Positions 22,050 to 34,475 of a stretch of DNA of 64,000 nucleotides are shown here, in pieces. How positions within the stretch are numbered: position 1 is the stretch's first letter; every line of letters starts with the position of its first letter. This stretch comes from Norana najaformis. Its lineage: Eukaryota > Annelida > Clitellata > Crassiclitellata > Hormogastridae. The position numbers and the translations under genes are program-made. Below the pieces are notes generated by a model that saw nothing but the letters and a program-made list of their open reading frames with translations, was not told where the DNA came from and did not search any database. The DNA is taken from positions 36,487,063-36,551,062 of the forward strand of contig OZ029918.1 in NCBI GenBank assembly GCA_964023275.1. The letters are read 5' to 3'.

Positions 22050-25000
22050 ATGTCTGAATCGGTAGAGATGACGGAAAACAAGGAAACCGAATCACTGGAA
22101 AATGGTAAAAATGCATTTTATTGTATAAAAGTTATACTGGCTGAAACAATTTTTCGTCCCTTTGGCTCGGCTACGATGGCTTTCTGGAGATACTTGATTA
22201 TCCTATCGGATCATGACGCCGCGATCACCGAGAAATTAGATTCGATAATATTGTATAGTAGAAATGCTTTTTAACGATTTCTGTGCAAACATTTGATTGG
22301 GCTGAACTCCATGTATAGGATAATCAGACATGAGGTAAAGTCGTCGTTTATTCTCTATAGAAACTATTTCCGTAATTTATTATTCACATTGAATTAAAAG
22401 TTAATAAAATATACGCGGCCGTATTTTTCACGGAAAATGTAATTCTTATGATCAGAAGTGAGTTTTTTAAATTGGAGATATCGAGTTATTGAACCATCAA
22501 TTGTATTCAAAGTTGTCGCTACTGTGTGTCTCCGTTATGTCTTTGGTGGTGGATTTTCCTGCGACAACGTCTGTTAGCCGCAAAATTCCAAATTGTACGT
22601 AGTTTAACCTAAATTTTAGGCCAGGATGAAAGTTGATCCAACCCGACAGAAACTGACAGAATGGTAATAAGCAATGTGGCTTGTGTTCTTTTAGCAGCGT
22701 CAACAGTTGCAGCTCAATATGAACTGTTCAACAAAGAACTTGGATTAGATGACACTACGGAAACCAGCAAAGAAAAAGTAAAAGAATCGAGTAAAGATCA
22801 AGTGACGGAACAAGGTACAGTTCATAATTAGACCTGTCAGCGGACACCCAGAGGGCTGGGTGCCCGCCCTAAGGGTGGAATTTAGCTACAGATGCATAGA
22901 GCTGAAACCTGGTGAAAGAAGTTCATTATGCATATTTAAGCATATTGCTGTATTTGTCACTTGGCTTCCCAGTGGCAAAATATATAAAAAATCTATAAAT
23001 AAAATATATAATAAATTATTTTACCAAAATTTTGACACATGTATTGTTTATTGCATTTAGCTTTTAATTTTTGTATTCCATTTCATTTTTCAGTTATTTG
23101 GTATTTCAAATGTTACCTTGACTTTGTGCCTCTAGCCTTTGGCATGCTGTCTTGAAAGCTGTTAAAAGAAATTAGGTGACCCTGTTAGTGTGAAGAAATT
23201 AGGTGACCCTATAAGTGTGAAGAAATTAGGTGACCCTGTTTGTGGGAAGAAATTAGGTGACCTGTTAGTGTGAAGAAATTAGGTGACCCTGTTAATGTGA
23301 CTTCTGATCCTTTTAGTTTCGCCTTTGGATGGCCAGCAATATTTTTCTTGATTGAACTGTCTTACTGATTGCTATTTGGTGTTCAAAGAAAAGACTTCAG
23401 TTCAAATTTGATATCATAATAATACTATTTAGCAGCTGGAGGAGATGCCGCTGAAACTGAAGAGAAGAAAGCCGAATCATCCAAAGCTGAGGCCGAAGAG
23501 TCAACAGACAAAGTGGAGGAGCCGGAGGAGCCAGATTCGGATGATGAGGTGATTGAAGATGATGGAGATGAGTGGGGAGGAGAAGATCCAACCGAAGCTG
23601 AGGTGGAGCCATTCAGTCTGCCAGAGGAACAGATAGTCATTGCTGGTAAGCCACAGTTTGCTTATTCAGTTGGAAAAGTGGAACATATAGTGCAACTACT
23701 CACACGAAAAGCACTGGACTTAAAATGATTGGGATCAGTAGACCTTTTTGCAACATACTTTGTGGCAGGGCTGACTGTGAACTTGATTGAGTGGTTGATT
23801 GACTGGCTTTGCATTTGATTGAGTGGTTGGTTGACCTGGTGCTTGATGGAGCAGTTTGACTGAATTGGCACTTAATTGAGTAGATGATTGAATGACTGAT
23901 CACTTAGCGATTGATTGGTTGATTGACAGATTGACAATGCATTTGATTGCACTTGATTGAGCAGGTGATTAACTGATTCTTTTCTTTTGATTTGCTCTGT
24001 CTCTTTTAGACCTAACCGACCAGTCAAGGAGAAGACGAGTCGTCATTTATCCAATTAAACTCGGAGAACTTGGACACCCATCCGTCATCGAGGTGATAAA
24101 AAGCTGTATCGACTTTAAGACTACATTCATGCAGTGCAAACTGAATGCCTCCAGCGACGACTTCGCATTTCACGGGTGAGCAGAGCTGTCCAGATCAGAA
24201 GCAGAATTTATTCTGTGATGATATATTGTTTGAAATATATAAGTAAGTACGTGTAATGCTTTTGTTAACATGCCATATGTCGAGTGACTGAGTGCGGAAT
24301 CGTAGGCGTGGGTGGGTCAGACAACAAAAACAAGAGGATACATATTATATGTAAAATATTTTAGTGCAACTATTTGTTGAGGAAATCGTTTTGGTAATTT
24401 AACCCAAAACAAATTGCATACTAGGGCCTCTTTGAAAGTAGTTTGTGTTTAACGACATCTTATGGCATCAAAGGCCGTTGACTTCACCCTCCTCCTTTAT
24501 CCAGGCTTGGGACTGGCACCACCCAAGTATGGCAGTGGCAGAGTTATCCTTGAGTCTGTGATTGTTGTATGCAGATTGCTGTGGCTGATGGTTATTGTTG
24601 TGTTTTAGCATCATTGAATTCAACTGTAAGTCAACAGTCGGTGCAGTGGAGGCTCTCGAAACTTTAAAAAATGTTCGCGAAGATGTTAAAGTGAGAATCA
24701 TGGAACCGGGAGAAACAGCCAGTGAGTAACCAGTTTATGTGTGTATTCAAAAATGAGGATATATTGCTCCTAAATTATCTCTATAAGGATATATTGTTTC
24801 TAGAGTATCTTTGCACAGACCAAAGCGGCGTGTTTCTGCAGAATATCTGAACGTTGTCGTAATCCAGCAGTATGTTGACTTGGTCTTTTAACAATTCATC
24901 AGCCAGAAAATAAGGTTTTTAAGGCAATGAATAATGATCTGAGCCTCATTTGCCCACAGAAACTCGAAGCATCTTCCTTTGTACCATAATGGGGTTTTTA

Positions 25001-28000
25001 ACCCATGATCTTTGACTTGACAGTCCATTACACCAAAAACTAGCAGTATATTGTAAATAAGTAAATAGTGTAAATAAATAGCGTAAATAAAATGTAACTG
25101 AATCTCATGATTTCTTTATCTTTGCAGAAAAGCTGATGCAATCTTGGAATGCAGACGCTGCTGCCACTCCGTCGGCCATCATCCAGAACCTGCTGATCGT
25201 TAAGCCGCTGGCTGAGGAAGTGACCGTTGAACAGATACGGGACTTGTTTCCGGATGCCTCTGATATCATGATTTCCCAGCCAAAGGATTCTCCACGGTCA
25301 GCTCTTGTCTTCTTTCCCTAAACCTCTTTACATTTTTATACATTATTGATATACATGAGAACTTTTTTATAACATAATAATAATAATAATAACAACAACA
25401 ATAATAACTAATTGACCACTTGTTTTCTGTCTAAACTTGCATATTAGTTGTTCATGTCCAGCCAAATTATAATAATAATAATTAACAGCATTAATTAACA
25501 TTAATAATAATATTCATGATGGATCATCCCTCTCTCAGGTAAACATACCCAGCTGAGATAACTTGAACCGTCTTTTTACCCAGATTTTCCAACAAATTGT
25601 AAGTTCGATCGAGATTTCACTTATAACAACTGACTACTGATGCCTTGGGCATTATGACAGCGGCACTATAGAAGTCATTAGATTAGATTGGAGATGAACA
25701 TCTCCTGTTGTTGTTCCATGCAAGTGTGAGCCAACCTCTCCTGTCATTCTAGTTATCTGAGCATTGCTTGTTTACTGGTGAACTTTATGCTTTTAATGAA
25801 TTTATATTCATTTCGGCTAACAGCAGGAGTTTTTCTGATTAGCTTCTCTTGAAGCGGTGCTATATAAATTTCTAGTTGCAGTTACAGTTTTGGCTGTGCA
25901 GGAATACATGAGTGCTTTTTAACAGGTTACTTACCGTGCTTGAATTGTCTCGTAGATTGGCGTACGTGTCGTACGACGACAGCAAAGCAGTCGATGAAAT
26001 TGTGAGCAGATACAACGCTGATCGTCCGGTCATCGGGGAATGTCAACTGAAGGTCTTCAAGTATCAACCTCCCTACTTACCAACAGGTAAGGACTGTTCT
26101 GAATGTGAATGTACATGTGCACGTGTTTCTGTAACGACCATATGGCCTTGACCTTGCTCATCCTAGAGACTCTGATTGGTTTTCTGGTAACGATTTGTAG
26201 GATATTGTTTTCATTCCTGTTGTACTTTCATATAAAAACAGGCCCACCCCACTCATGAATTATTCTGTGGTCATGAAAGATATTAAAAAGATCATCCCTT
26301 GAGCTAATGAAGAGAAACAGGCATGGGTATGTCTGATCTTTCTATCGACAGTGTAAGACAATGTACTCGTCTTTTAGCTGAGTTAGATAGGGGGCACAGG
26401 TGGAGGAGGTATCTGGAAACGTCTTTTTGCTCTGGTAGGGATTTGAAGTTTAGAATCCCCAATCTTTGTGTTGACAGTCAAGCATACTAACAGCTAGTCT
26501 GCTGTGCACCCTACGAACATACTAAAGGATTTGAAAGAAACTAAAGGGCAGTGTTATTGTCTGGAGTGACTAGGTCATTCCTTACCTAAGCCTTTGTCAT
26601 TGTTAAAGCTCTGCATCTCTTGTGCTGCTTAGGTTTCCTGAAGATGAAACGACGATACAGGATACTGCTTCAGGTGAAGAAGCTGAGAAAAGCTCTCAAA
26701 GATACAAAGGCCAACTACAGCGAGAATCAGCGCAACAAGATGAAAAGTGTAAGTTCGTCATTTGGCTAAGGTACATCCTACTGGTTCGGTGCAACAGCAA
26801 AGGTGCGGCAAGATATATAGAATATTAAAAGAAAAATTACTAAGGAAACTAAAAACCACTCCTCTTCCTCCTCTTCTTCCTCCTTCTCCTCTTCCTGCTC
26901 CTCCTCCTTTTCAAACTGTGCTGTTTATAGCTTTAAAGGTGTAAATAAAGTAATGTAAAAGTGTATTGTTAGAGTTTACTACACTACGTTAAAGTCTGTA
27001 TACAAACTTGTAAGTTGAACTTTGCAATATCTTTATTTCAGACAATCGATCACTGTACTTCTCTAATTGAGAAGGATGATAGCGCGCGAAATGAAATAGG
27101 TCTGAAGCCGCTAACGATACAGGAATTGCGACGCATTCGCAAGATTCGCGAGTCTGTGAAGCCAGAAACCATTTGGCTTCCGAGGCAGCCGGGTGACAAG
27201 CGGGAGGATCATAGCAGGGTGTATCTTGGAGAGGACGATGACAAGGAAAGTACCCATGAAAAGAGAACATATTCCAAGTATACTGGAAAACGGTAAGTCA
27301 TTTATTTCTTTCATTTCCAGGCTAGCAGATCTGCTGTGTCTAGTGGTGTCTTGAAGATGTTCGTAAACCTATTTGCCTCATCAAGATGGTGCTAGTTTGC
27401 AGCGACCTTAAAGCAACAGAAAGGTTGCTTAAAATGCGTCTGTTGCTTGAAAAAAAGCTTTCAGTAGTTAAGAACAGGCTTTGACTTGCTTGAAACGTTG
27501 TGCCATTTACAGTTGCACTGTTTAGTGGCTAGTTGCCACTTCAAGACGTTTTGTTTGTGCATGGGCATGATGCACAAATTGCGGCTACACCAGTTGCAAA
27601 ATCCGAAATCCCATTGCATCCTGTCTGCATGAAACGTTAGATCTTCCATCTGGCTTTGTGTTACGTAGGGCTTTTGCTGCCATCTTCAAATATGCAGACT
27701 GGGCAGCTGAGTTTGTTTCTAACCATTTTTGTGCAGAAAGGCCCATGAATGGAGGTGTGGAACCTCATTGTAGATGCTGGTACACTTGCCCAGGTTTGCC
27801 ACAGAAGGAGATTTTGTGGCATTTCCCAATATCTGTCACATGTTTGACTTTGTACCCATTTGGTTGCCTATTATGAGTAGGTTTATTAGACTGAGCAGTT
27901 TGGTTACTAAGTAGAAAAGCTATTTGTGCCATTTTGGTTCAACCACATTCTGGTTTACCACCAAATTCCATCATGCCATATACTCCCATCAGTACCAGGG

Positions 28001-31000
28001 CTACTGTTTCCAAATGGTTAAAACCAGCATCAGTCATGCATGAACTGTCATGTTAAATATAAATTTAACTGCCTTGTGCAATCTTCCCCATGATACAACT
28101 GAGGTTTGGATGTAAACTGTATTCGACACATAAAATGCAATCATTTCCCTGCATTGATTGATGCATTCAATTTTTACTACGGATAAAGTAACAACATTGG
28201 TCAAATTACTGTAAGCATTTACCCAAATGCCACGCCTTTACTGTTTTGCAAGTTATTGGGACTGGTGTCATATGTGGATTACCGACCCATTTTTACTGAT
28301 CCGGTGTAGCACAGCTGATTCAACCATGCTGGGTGAACTGAACTATTCTCAGCATGTACAGTTCCATCCTGATGGCAGCTAGCCATCTGCTGTGCTTGTG
28401 CAATCAGCCACGCCGCCCCCAACTGCATCACAGACTGCCATTTACTGAATGATCAAACTCAGACTGAAGTAAAAATTAACTTGCTAGCACGTTGACGCAA
28501 GGTTGAGCGAAGAGCCATTGAGAGATGTACGGTTCTCGGGAGTAGCTCTGAACAGTAGAACTTTGAAGACGGGGTCGGCTCTTGCCCACACACGCGGATG
28601 ACATGCTAACGTCGCTGGCTGGTGTCACATGCGTCATCCTTCCTGACTGTCGCACCACGACATCCAAGTTTTTGCCGCCTTCGTCGTCTTCAAAGGTAAA
28701 CCGGTAAAGACCAGTTGAACAAAGTTAGAAATCTTTTTAACACAATCAACAACCCAGCAGAGAAGGATGAAGCTTTTGCTCCCATTTTGCCAATCGAGCG
28801 TTTATCGTGTTCGCAACCCCGGTCAACCAAATGTTCGGCCAAACGTGTGGCATTTCCCCGCAAGCTGCACGGTGCATTTGCTTGGGGTTGTGACCAGTTG
28901 AGACCCTTGTCCATACATGTGATGTAGCGTTTGGTTTGCTGAGCAGTTCATTTTGAAAAATGAGAGTTTTGTCAGAAATACACTATAAGCATCTGTTTCT
29001 TGTCTTTGCAAATACATATTTAAAATTATTTGTAATCATATAGGACCACATGTTGCAACATATGACATATTTGCCTACCTACTGTGTGTGCAGTTTCCAG
29101 CCAACCATGTGACAGTCAGTGGGCTTCAGCAAGGCGTCAACGTACAATTGTCTAGTGCCATGGACTGATGCCAGTTATCAAATCATCAGATAATGGCTCT
29201 GTATAATTTTAAGAAAATCATTACTGTAAAACACATTAGCAGATTGTTAGGATGAGTTGATTAATTAATCTATCGTTTGGGTCTGTTCCGCATTTTCAAC
29301 TCCATTTTAGTTGTAGGATAGTTCTCTGCATTCCATCATGTCCAGGGATGAAATCTTTTACTGTATGGCAGAATAATTGTGTGACCAGTGACGTCTCAGA
29401 ATCGGAAAGAGGGCAAAGTTCTGCTGCCCTTTATTGATAACTGCACTTTATGTTGGCAGAGAACAACTTTTCTGCAGCATTGTCTGGCTCGGCCAGTTAC
29501 TTCTTAAGGAAATCCTTATAGTTCGTGACAGGTCAAATGACCCTTCTGACCTGTGGCTTCAATTTTCTGTTGTAAGGATATGCCCACTGGAATAACTGCA
29601 AACAACGGTTGAAAAATGTGTTGCTGGTTTTTGTTGAATTCGCTTGAATAATACTATTTTACAATTTCAGGGACTTTGTAGGCAGCTAGGTATACTGAAG
29701 CTGTCTTTTGTGTGCATCTCTGAACAGCAGTCACCACAAAATCAGAAGTTTTGATATCCTGTTATCACTTCACGCTGCCTTTTTATCACTATTCTAAATA
29801 TTCGAGTCTTACACAACCAGCTCTTGGCTAATATTCACTGTAACATTTTGTACGCCCGAACTTTGCATTTTGTTTGCATCTGGCGTTTAACTTGTGTAAC
29901 TGCCTTGAAATGCCAGTCAACAATAGGTGTGTTATTACTGATAATTATTGCAGGTTTGAGCGTTTCCCGAACCGATCTCCACCGCCACGTGGCAAGTGGC
30001 ACGACTCTAGAGGTGGCCCGGGTGGAGTTCCATCCCTGATGAGCATGCCGATGGATGCGCCGTTGGAGCCGATGGCACGCGTCCAGGCCCTAACCCAGCA
30101 TCTCGCTCAGATGGCCTGCATGCTCAACCCCCCAATGCGGGGCGGCCCTGGTGGCATGAACCGGGGCAGAGGAGCATTCCGCGGTCGCTTCGGCCAAGGA
30201 AGAAGCGGATTCCACAGAGGCGACATGGATGCTGAGTTTGGACCTTCGGGTGGGTTTGGTCCTAGGAGAGGCGGTGGATTTGGATCGGGTGGTGGAAACT
30301 TCAATAAGAGACCGCGACAGGACAGCAGCGGCGACAGAGAGCCACGGGTAAGAATTAATCAGTTACCGTTAACCACTGATAATATACTGATAAGATAAGA
30401 TACTGATAAGATACACTGATAAGATACTGGAGATAGAAACAAATGGAAAAGAAGGATTCATATAACTGACCCCTCCCCTAGGAGGGATTAATTTCAGCCA
30501 GAAGGAGGAAGAAGCTAACCACTGATGCAGTCAGTAAGTGAATATTTATGTAGCTGCTTTTTGACAACTCAACAGTGCTTTAATTGTAATTATAAATTTA
30601 TACAGCATCGCTCACAGGAAAACTAATCAGAGGCACTGTCTTTGCAACATTAAGAACAGTAAGCAGGCAATGCTCAGATAACTAGAAAGTCACCAAACAT
30701 TTGGACCCCCAAACTGAGCCCAACCAACTACTTACTGTTTTAGTAGTGTTTCTGTTTGGCAGATTTGTTATCCTCCACCGTTTGAGGTTATTTAATGTAG
30801 TTTTGCATTACACTATATGACCTGAGCTTGACATTGGAAATGGAACATATTGTTTTTGATGATTCAGGACTTCCAAGATGTTACAATCATTGAAGAACCA
30901 AGAAACAGGAGCGAGGAGCCTCGCGAACCAGCAGGAAAGTTGTTTAGACAGGACACTGACCAGAGCTGGTCTTCAGATGGTGCAAAAGCTGATGTAAAAC

Positions 31001-32993
31001 CAGTCAAGCCGCCATTTCAGCAGCAGAATCAATCATTCTCAAACCGAAGCCGGCAGAGCGGATGGTCGAAGCCTCCCTCTAAGTAAGCAGTTGATGACCC
31101 ATTATACCTTAAACTAGCATCTGAATGGTGAAAGCCAACGAAATATAACTGGGAATTTTTATATCCGCCTACGATTCCTCACTCAGCCGATGGACACATG
31201 GCCTGTTAACAAAACACATGGCATGTTAACAAATGTCTTACTTACTTACTTATCCTTATAGTTCGTGAACAGTTGTGTGGTCAAATGACCCTTCTGACCT
31301 GTGGCTTCAATTTTCTGTTGTAAGGATATGCCCACTGGAATAACTGCAAACAACTGTTGCAAAATTGGTTGCTGGTTTTGTTGAATTTGCTTGAATGATA
31401 CTATTTGAAAATTTCAGTTTCCTGTATTTCAGTATATTAATTCTATAAATCTGCACTTGTAGGATTAATGCTTTTGAACTGCAGATGCAAAATGTCTGCT
31501 TAGTGGTACTTACAGTCAAATTGAAGGATGTACTCTATAACCAAAAATTTGTCTGCAGTTGTCTTACTAGTTTTAAGAATGTAGTATTGAGAAAGTAAAC
31601 CTTGTTTCTTTTATGAAATTATTTTAACAGTTGCCCTTTGACCTTTTATGTAGAGATCATGCTTCATTACGACAGATTTGGTTGTGAAGTGAATCGCAAA
31701 ATTTGCTTCAGCGTTAGAGCAGTTTTTTTATGATGCAACCTCAAAAAACAAAAAGGTTTTTCTTTTGTTGTAGATTTAACCCAGGTGGAGGCAGTGCTAG
31801 CGGTGGATTCAATAAGCCCAGCTACAACCAAGGAGGATTCAAAAGGGGCGGAGGTCAAAGCCAGGGAGGATTTAACCAAGGAGGCTACAACAAGAGTGGT
31901 GGAGGATACAGTCAAGGGAGTGGAACAGGTTATAGCCAGGGTGGTGGTGGTGGTGGAGGAGATTACAATCAAGGCATCGGAACCGGTTACAACCAGAGCA
32001 GTGGAGGCAGTTACAATCAAGGCAGTGCTGGAGGTTACAACCAGAGCAGTGGAGGCAGTTACAATCAAGGCAGTACTGGAGGTTACAACCAAGGCAGCAG
32101 TGGTCAAAGCCAAGGCAGTGTAGGGTATAACCAGAGTGCCGGAACATACAACCAAGGTAGCGGAGGCTATAACCAAAGTGCTGGAACGTATAACCAAAGC
32201 AGTGGGTACAGCCAACCAGTGGGTGGTTATCAGCAAGACAGTGGCAGTTACGGAAGCCAGAGCACTGGTTACAACTACAACTATTCGTCACAGACTGGCA
32301 CTGGAGCAGGCACCTACCAGGCCTCACAGGCACCAGCACAGCCTGTGGCTTCACAGCAGACGTGGAGTGGCACAGCAAGTGGTACAGCAGGACAGACGTA
32401 CTGGCAGCAACAACCATCGCAGGGCACTTGGCAAGCGGCAGCCCAGCCAGCAGGTAGGCTTTTGTCGAAATTGATGTTAGCACTTGAACCCGTCTTTTTG
32501 TACTTTCTGTGCCCCTCGGATTTTTACCTGGCCTCTCAACAGACTGATTTCACTTGGAGAGACTCGCAAGTGACTCTTTGTTTGTGTTGTGATAGTGATA
32601 CTACAATTATTATCTAACTTAAATTAGGTTCTTCAGTTGTGTCAAGTGCATGTATAACCTGTTTGTTTTAGTTCCTTTGGAACCAGCTCATCCCCCACTC
32701 CTCTTCCTTGGTCTGCCATCTCTTCACCTCCTCTTCAGATTTGAGTGGTTTAATTGTTTGGGGTCAATAGAGCTTGTTTTTCACATTTTTACTGATGAAT
32801 TTTGATTGGACTAACTGCTTACTGCTTAGTGGCAACCTGCAAATGCTGCCATGCTTCTTATTGATGTGGGATTCAAAGTCATTAGATTAGAAATTTTGTT
32901 GTGCTTTTCATGTTTCTTTTCTGGGTTTTTTCAGGTCAAGCACAGCCAGCTGACCAAAGCAGTTACAACTATGGCTGGAATACATGGAAATAG
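22050..32993 (+). CDS. RNA-binding protein: two RRM-like domains, RGG region, prion-like tail
   Basis: Exons: 22050-22104, 22695-22814, 23436-23645, 24010-24175, 24609-24721, 25128-25296, 25956-26086, 26633-26748, 27042-27292, 29954-30347, 30868-31082, 31774-32453, 32935-32993; 892 codons, phases agree. Order: acidic Glu-rich region (1-128), a divergent RRM (~140-215, VVIYPIKLGELGHPSV ... FHGIIEFNC), a second RRM (~235-310, NLLIVKPLAEEVTVEQI ... RLAYVSYDD), a basic helix (LLQVKKLRKALKDTK), RG/RGG-rich segment (~480-560), and a 225-residue S/Y/G/Q/N-rich tract (SGGSYNQGS, GGYNQ units) ending in QQQPSQGTW and YNYGWNTWK. It resembles hnRNP/FET-type nuclear proteins that form condensates, but I cannot assign an orthologue. 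A CAGCAG acceptor at 23431-23435 allows one extra Ala. The start ATG is in an MSESVEMTE exon. Confidence 0.8.
22830..22885 (+). repeat. Dispersed GC-rich stem-loop element, copy 2
   Basis: GACCTGTCAGCGGACACCCA, GAGGGCTGGGTGCCCGCCC and TAAGGGTGG match copy 1 at 15450-15515. CACCCA and TGGGTG can pair around a short loop. Intronic in the RRM gene. Confidence 0.7.
23163..23305 (+). repeat. 27-bp minisatellite, about 5 units
   Basis: Unit GAAGAAATTAGGTGACCCTG plus TTAGTGT, with point variants. Intronic, upstream of the Glu-rich exon at 23436. Confidence 0.9.
23770..23960 (+). repeat. Degenerate GATTGA-rich simple repeat
   Basis: Diverged TTGATTGAGTGGTTGATTGA-type units separated by variable spacers. 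Intronic, no coding content. Confidence 0.65.
24225..24330 (-). repeat. Dispersed repeat (TTAC-tail group)
   Basis: AAGTAAGTACGTGTAATGC, TTTTGTTAACATGCCATATG and GGAATCGTAGGCG match 58775-58850 (AAGTAAGTAAGGCATTTGTT, AGCACGCCATGTGTC, GGAATCAAGGGC). In minus orientation it would end with a TTAC repeat, like the LINE at 1832-2165. Confidence 0.5.
24437..24560 (-). repeat. Dispersed repeat with AAGATGTCGTTAAAC core
   Basis: GTGTTTAACGACATCTTATG, GCATCAAAGGCCGTTGAC and CTCCTCCTTTATCCAGGCTT match 37506-37625 at about 85% over ~110 bp. The core recurs in the cluster at 38100-39550, and part of the right half at 54185-54240. Class unknown. Confidence 0.7.
25371..25520 (+). repeat. AAT/AAC microsatellite patches
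   Basis: AATAATAATAATAATAACAA and later AATAATAATAATTAACAGC, ending near 25515. Intronic in the RRM gene. Confidence 0.8.
25545..25695 (+). mobile_element. LINE 3' tail, GATTA-type
   Basis: CTACTGATGCCTTGGGCATT, ATGACAGCGGCACTATAGAA and GTCATTAGATTAGATT. This is the best preserved 3' tail of this group in the window. Intronic in the RRM gene. Confidence 0.65.
26330..26500 (-). repeat. tRNA-derived SINE fragment
   Basis: TGGTAGGGATTTGAAGTTTA and TGTGTTGACAGTCAAGCA read on the minus strand as the T arm and anticodon arm of the SINE seen at 9222. The left half (CGACAGTGTAAGACAATGTA, CTCGTCTTTTAGCTGAGTT) matches 39900-39955. Confidence 0.45.
27293..29953 (+). other. 2.7-kb intron of the RRM gene
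   Basis: No supportable exon. A GC-richer, CpG-containing patch at 28485-28700 stands out but gives no frame that fits the flanking phase-2 junction. The end of the intron holds one copy (29513-29670) of a sequence repeated in a later intron. Confidence 0.5.
29513..29670 (+). repeat. Intragenic intronic duplication, copy 1
   Basis: Matches 31253-31417: TCCTTATAGTTCGTGA, CAAATGACCCTTCTGACCTG, TGGCTTCAATTTTCTGTTGT and AAGGATATGCCCACTGGAAT. Both copies end in an acceptor-like ATTTCAG. Confidence 0.9.
31253..31417 (+). repeat. Intragenic intronic duplication, copy 2
   Basis: Second copy of 29513-29670 at about 90% identity, in the intron before the prion-like exon. It is preceded by a (TTAC)n tract (31237-31252), so it may be the 3' end of a minus-strand retroelement. 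Confidence 0.9.
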
Positions 32994-34079
32994 TGGACTC
33001 TGTTGCCAGAGCAAAGCTCTTGCAGCAACTTCTTGCGAGATATACTGAACTGTTCTTTTGTGTGACAATTTGGAAATTTGGTATAATGAAACAAGAGTTT
33101 GAATACGATTCATTGTTATGAAGAACGTTGTTATTTGATGACTTACATCCATTTACCAAGAATTCCTTGTTTCCGTGGAGTAAAGGAGATACTTTAGATT
33201 TTAGAATTTGTTAACAAAAAATTGAGAAATAACTGCAGTTTAAGCATTTCTCTGCTGTGAAGTCGGTTGGTGTAAGAAAATCTTGAAATGTAACCGAAGT
33301 TTGTATGCATAGATGTTTATACATAGATGTTGGAATGGGTTGGCCTGGATTTCACTTGACCTGTGCTGTCTTGACATGGTTATGCAGTTTAGATTAACGT
33401 AAGGGGGTTATATACCAGAAGCCATGTAGCTGTTATGATTCTTTTTACTGCAAATAGAATGGTTATTTTATTTAGTATTCAACTCTTTAGAATGTAACTC
33501 AATGTCATTTTGGACTTGGTTCCTCTGTATGATGTTCTCATGTCTTCTTGGTTTTCTTCCTTGGATTTTGACCAGACTTGCCTTGGAATTTGGCTGATGC
33601 CTTGAGCAATATTACTATATTACTGTGGTACTGTGGACGTTATTATTATTACATGTATTATGATTATTACAATACGAAGTCCAATACTTTAAAAAACTTC
33701 AGTCTATTGTGGAAAGGTTCTGGAGAAGAAGATGGCATTCCCACGCTGGATAGCCACCGCGAGCAAGTCTTTGGAGCAGGTAACTGGTCTCCAGTGGATC
33801 ATAGATTGCATCAGTCAACCTTCGTCCTAACTCGTACACAAAAACAATCCCTTCCTTACTCCATGCAAAATTATTATTATTATTTTATGGTTATCCTTGT
33901 TCTGACCACCCAACTTTGGAACGACTTGATAACAATATGCGAACAGACCTTGAGTCCATTGTCAAACTTAACAGCTGCAGGCCCGCTGCTCATAAGACGG
34001 TGGGCCGCTGGCTTCAGCTGCCTACTTGGCTTCAGCTGCAACCATCTTTGAACTCCAGTCCCCCATTCTCAGTCATTGT
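32994..34079 (+). other. RRM-gene 3' flank with LINE tails
   Basis: The 3' UTR of the RRM gene begins here. I see no clear AATAAA. A GATTA-group LINE end lies at 33540-33660 (TTGGCTGATGCCTTGAGC). A worn LINE coding end follows at 33895-34000 (CAACTTTGGAACGACTTG reads QLWNDL). Nothing supports a gene. Confidence 0.5.
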
Positions 34080-34475
34080 AATCGTAATCTCGAGATTTCT
34101 ACAGCGCCCAAAGAAAGCCAAGTCGCAGCGCTTAGTCAGAACAAAATCGATAGGCAAAAGGATTCGGTTCCAGGTCAAGATCCAGGAGTTGGGCAGTCGG
34201 ACGGATACGGTGGATGGTGTTTGAAATTGAAGTGAGGAGAGATAAGGGGAAGAGGAAGAATCATGATAAGATTTTTGGAAAAGAAATGTTTTCAGTCTTG
34301 AGCGAAAGACCAGTGCAGAAACTGAAAGAGGTGAAGTGTAGGTGAGTTTGTATGATGGATCAGATAATTGTTGTAATTCTGGGGAGTTTATTCCAGAGGG
34401 ATGGGGCAGTCATTGCCCTGCAGTCCCTGAAAGGCATCAGGGTGATTTCTTGATGGCTGCAAGGGAGACACTTCC
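34080..34475 (-). mobile_element. LINE 3' end, ATTACG tail
   Basis: Read on the minus strand: a worn coding end (CCATCCCTCTGGAATAAACT, AACATTTCTTTTCCAAAAAT), a UTR with CCGTATCCGTCCGACTGCCC and TGGATCTTGACCTGGAACCG, and the end GCGCTGTAGAAATCTCGAGA with ATTACGATTA. Relatives: 39595-39785 (+), 40757-41035 (-), 43725-43860 (+), 44555-44655 (-), 48178-48430 (-), 54335-54585 (+). Each keeps only the last 100-400 bp. Confidence 0.75.

Noticed and set aside
28485-28700. CpG-richer patch as an extra exon of the RRM gene
   Set aside because: No acceptor/donor pair keeps the frame; stops appear at once in the required phase.
31667-32483. Antisense frames of 189 and 203 codons
   Set aside because: Shadows of the repetitive S/Y/G/Q/N-rich exon of the RRM gene.
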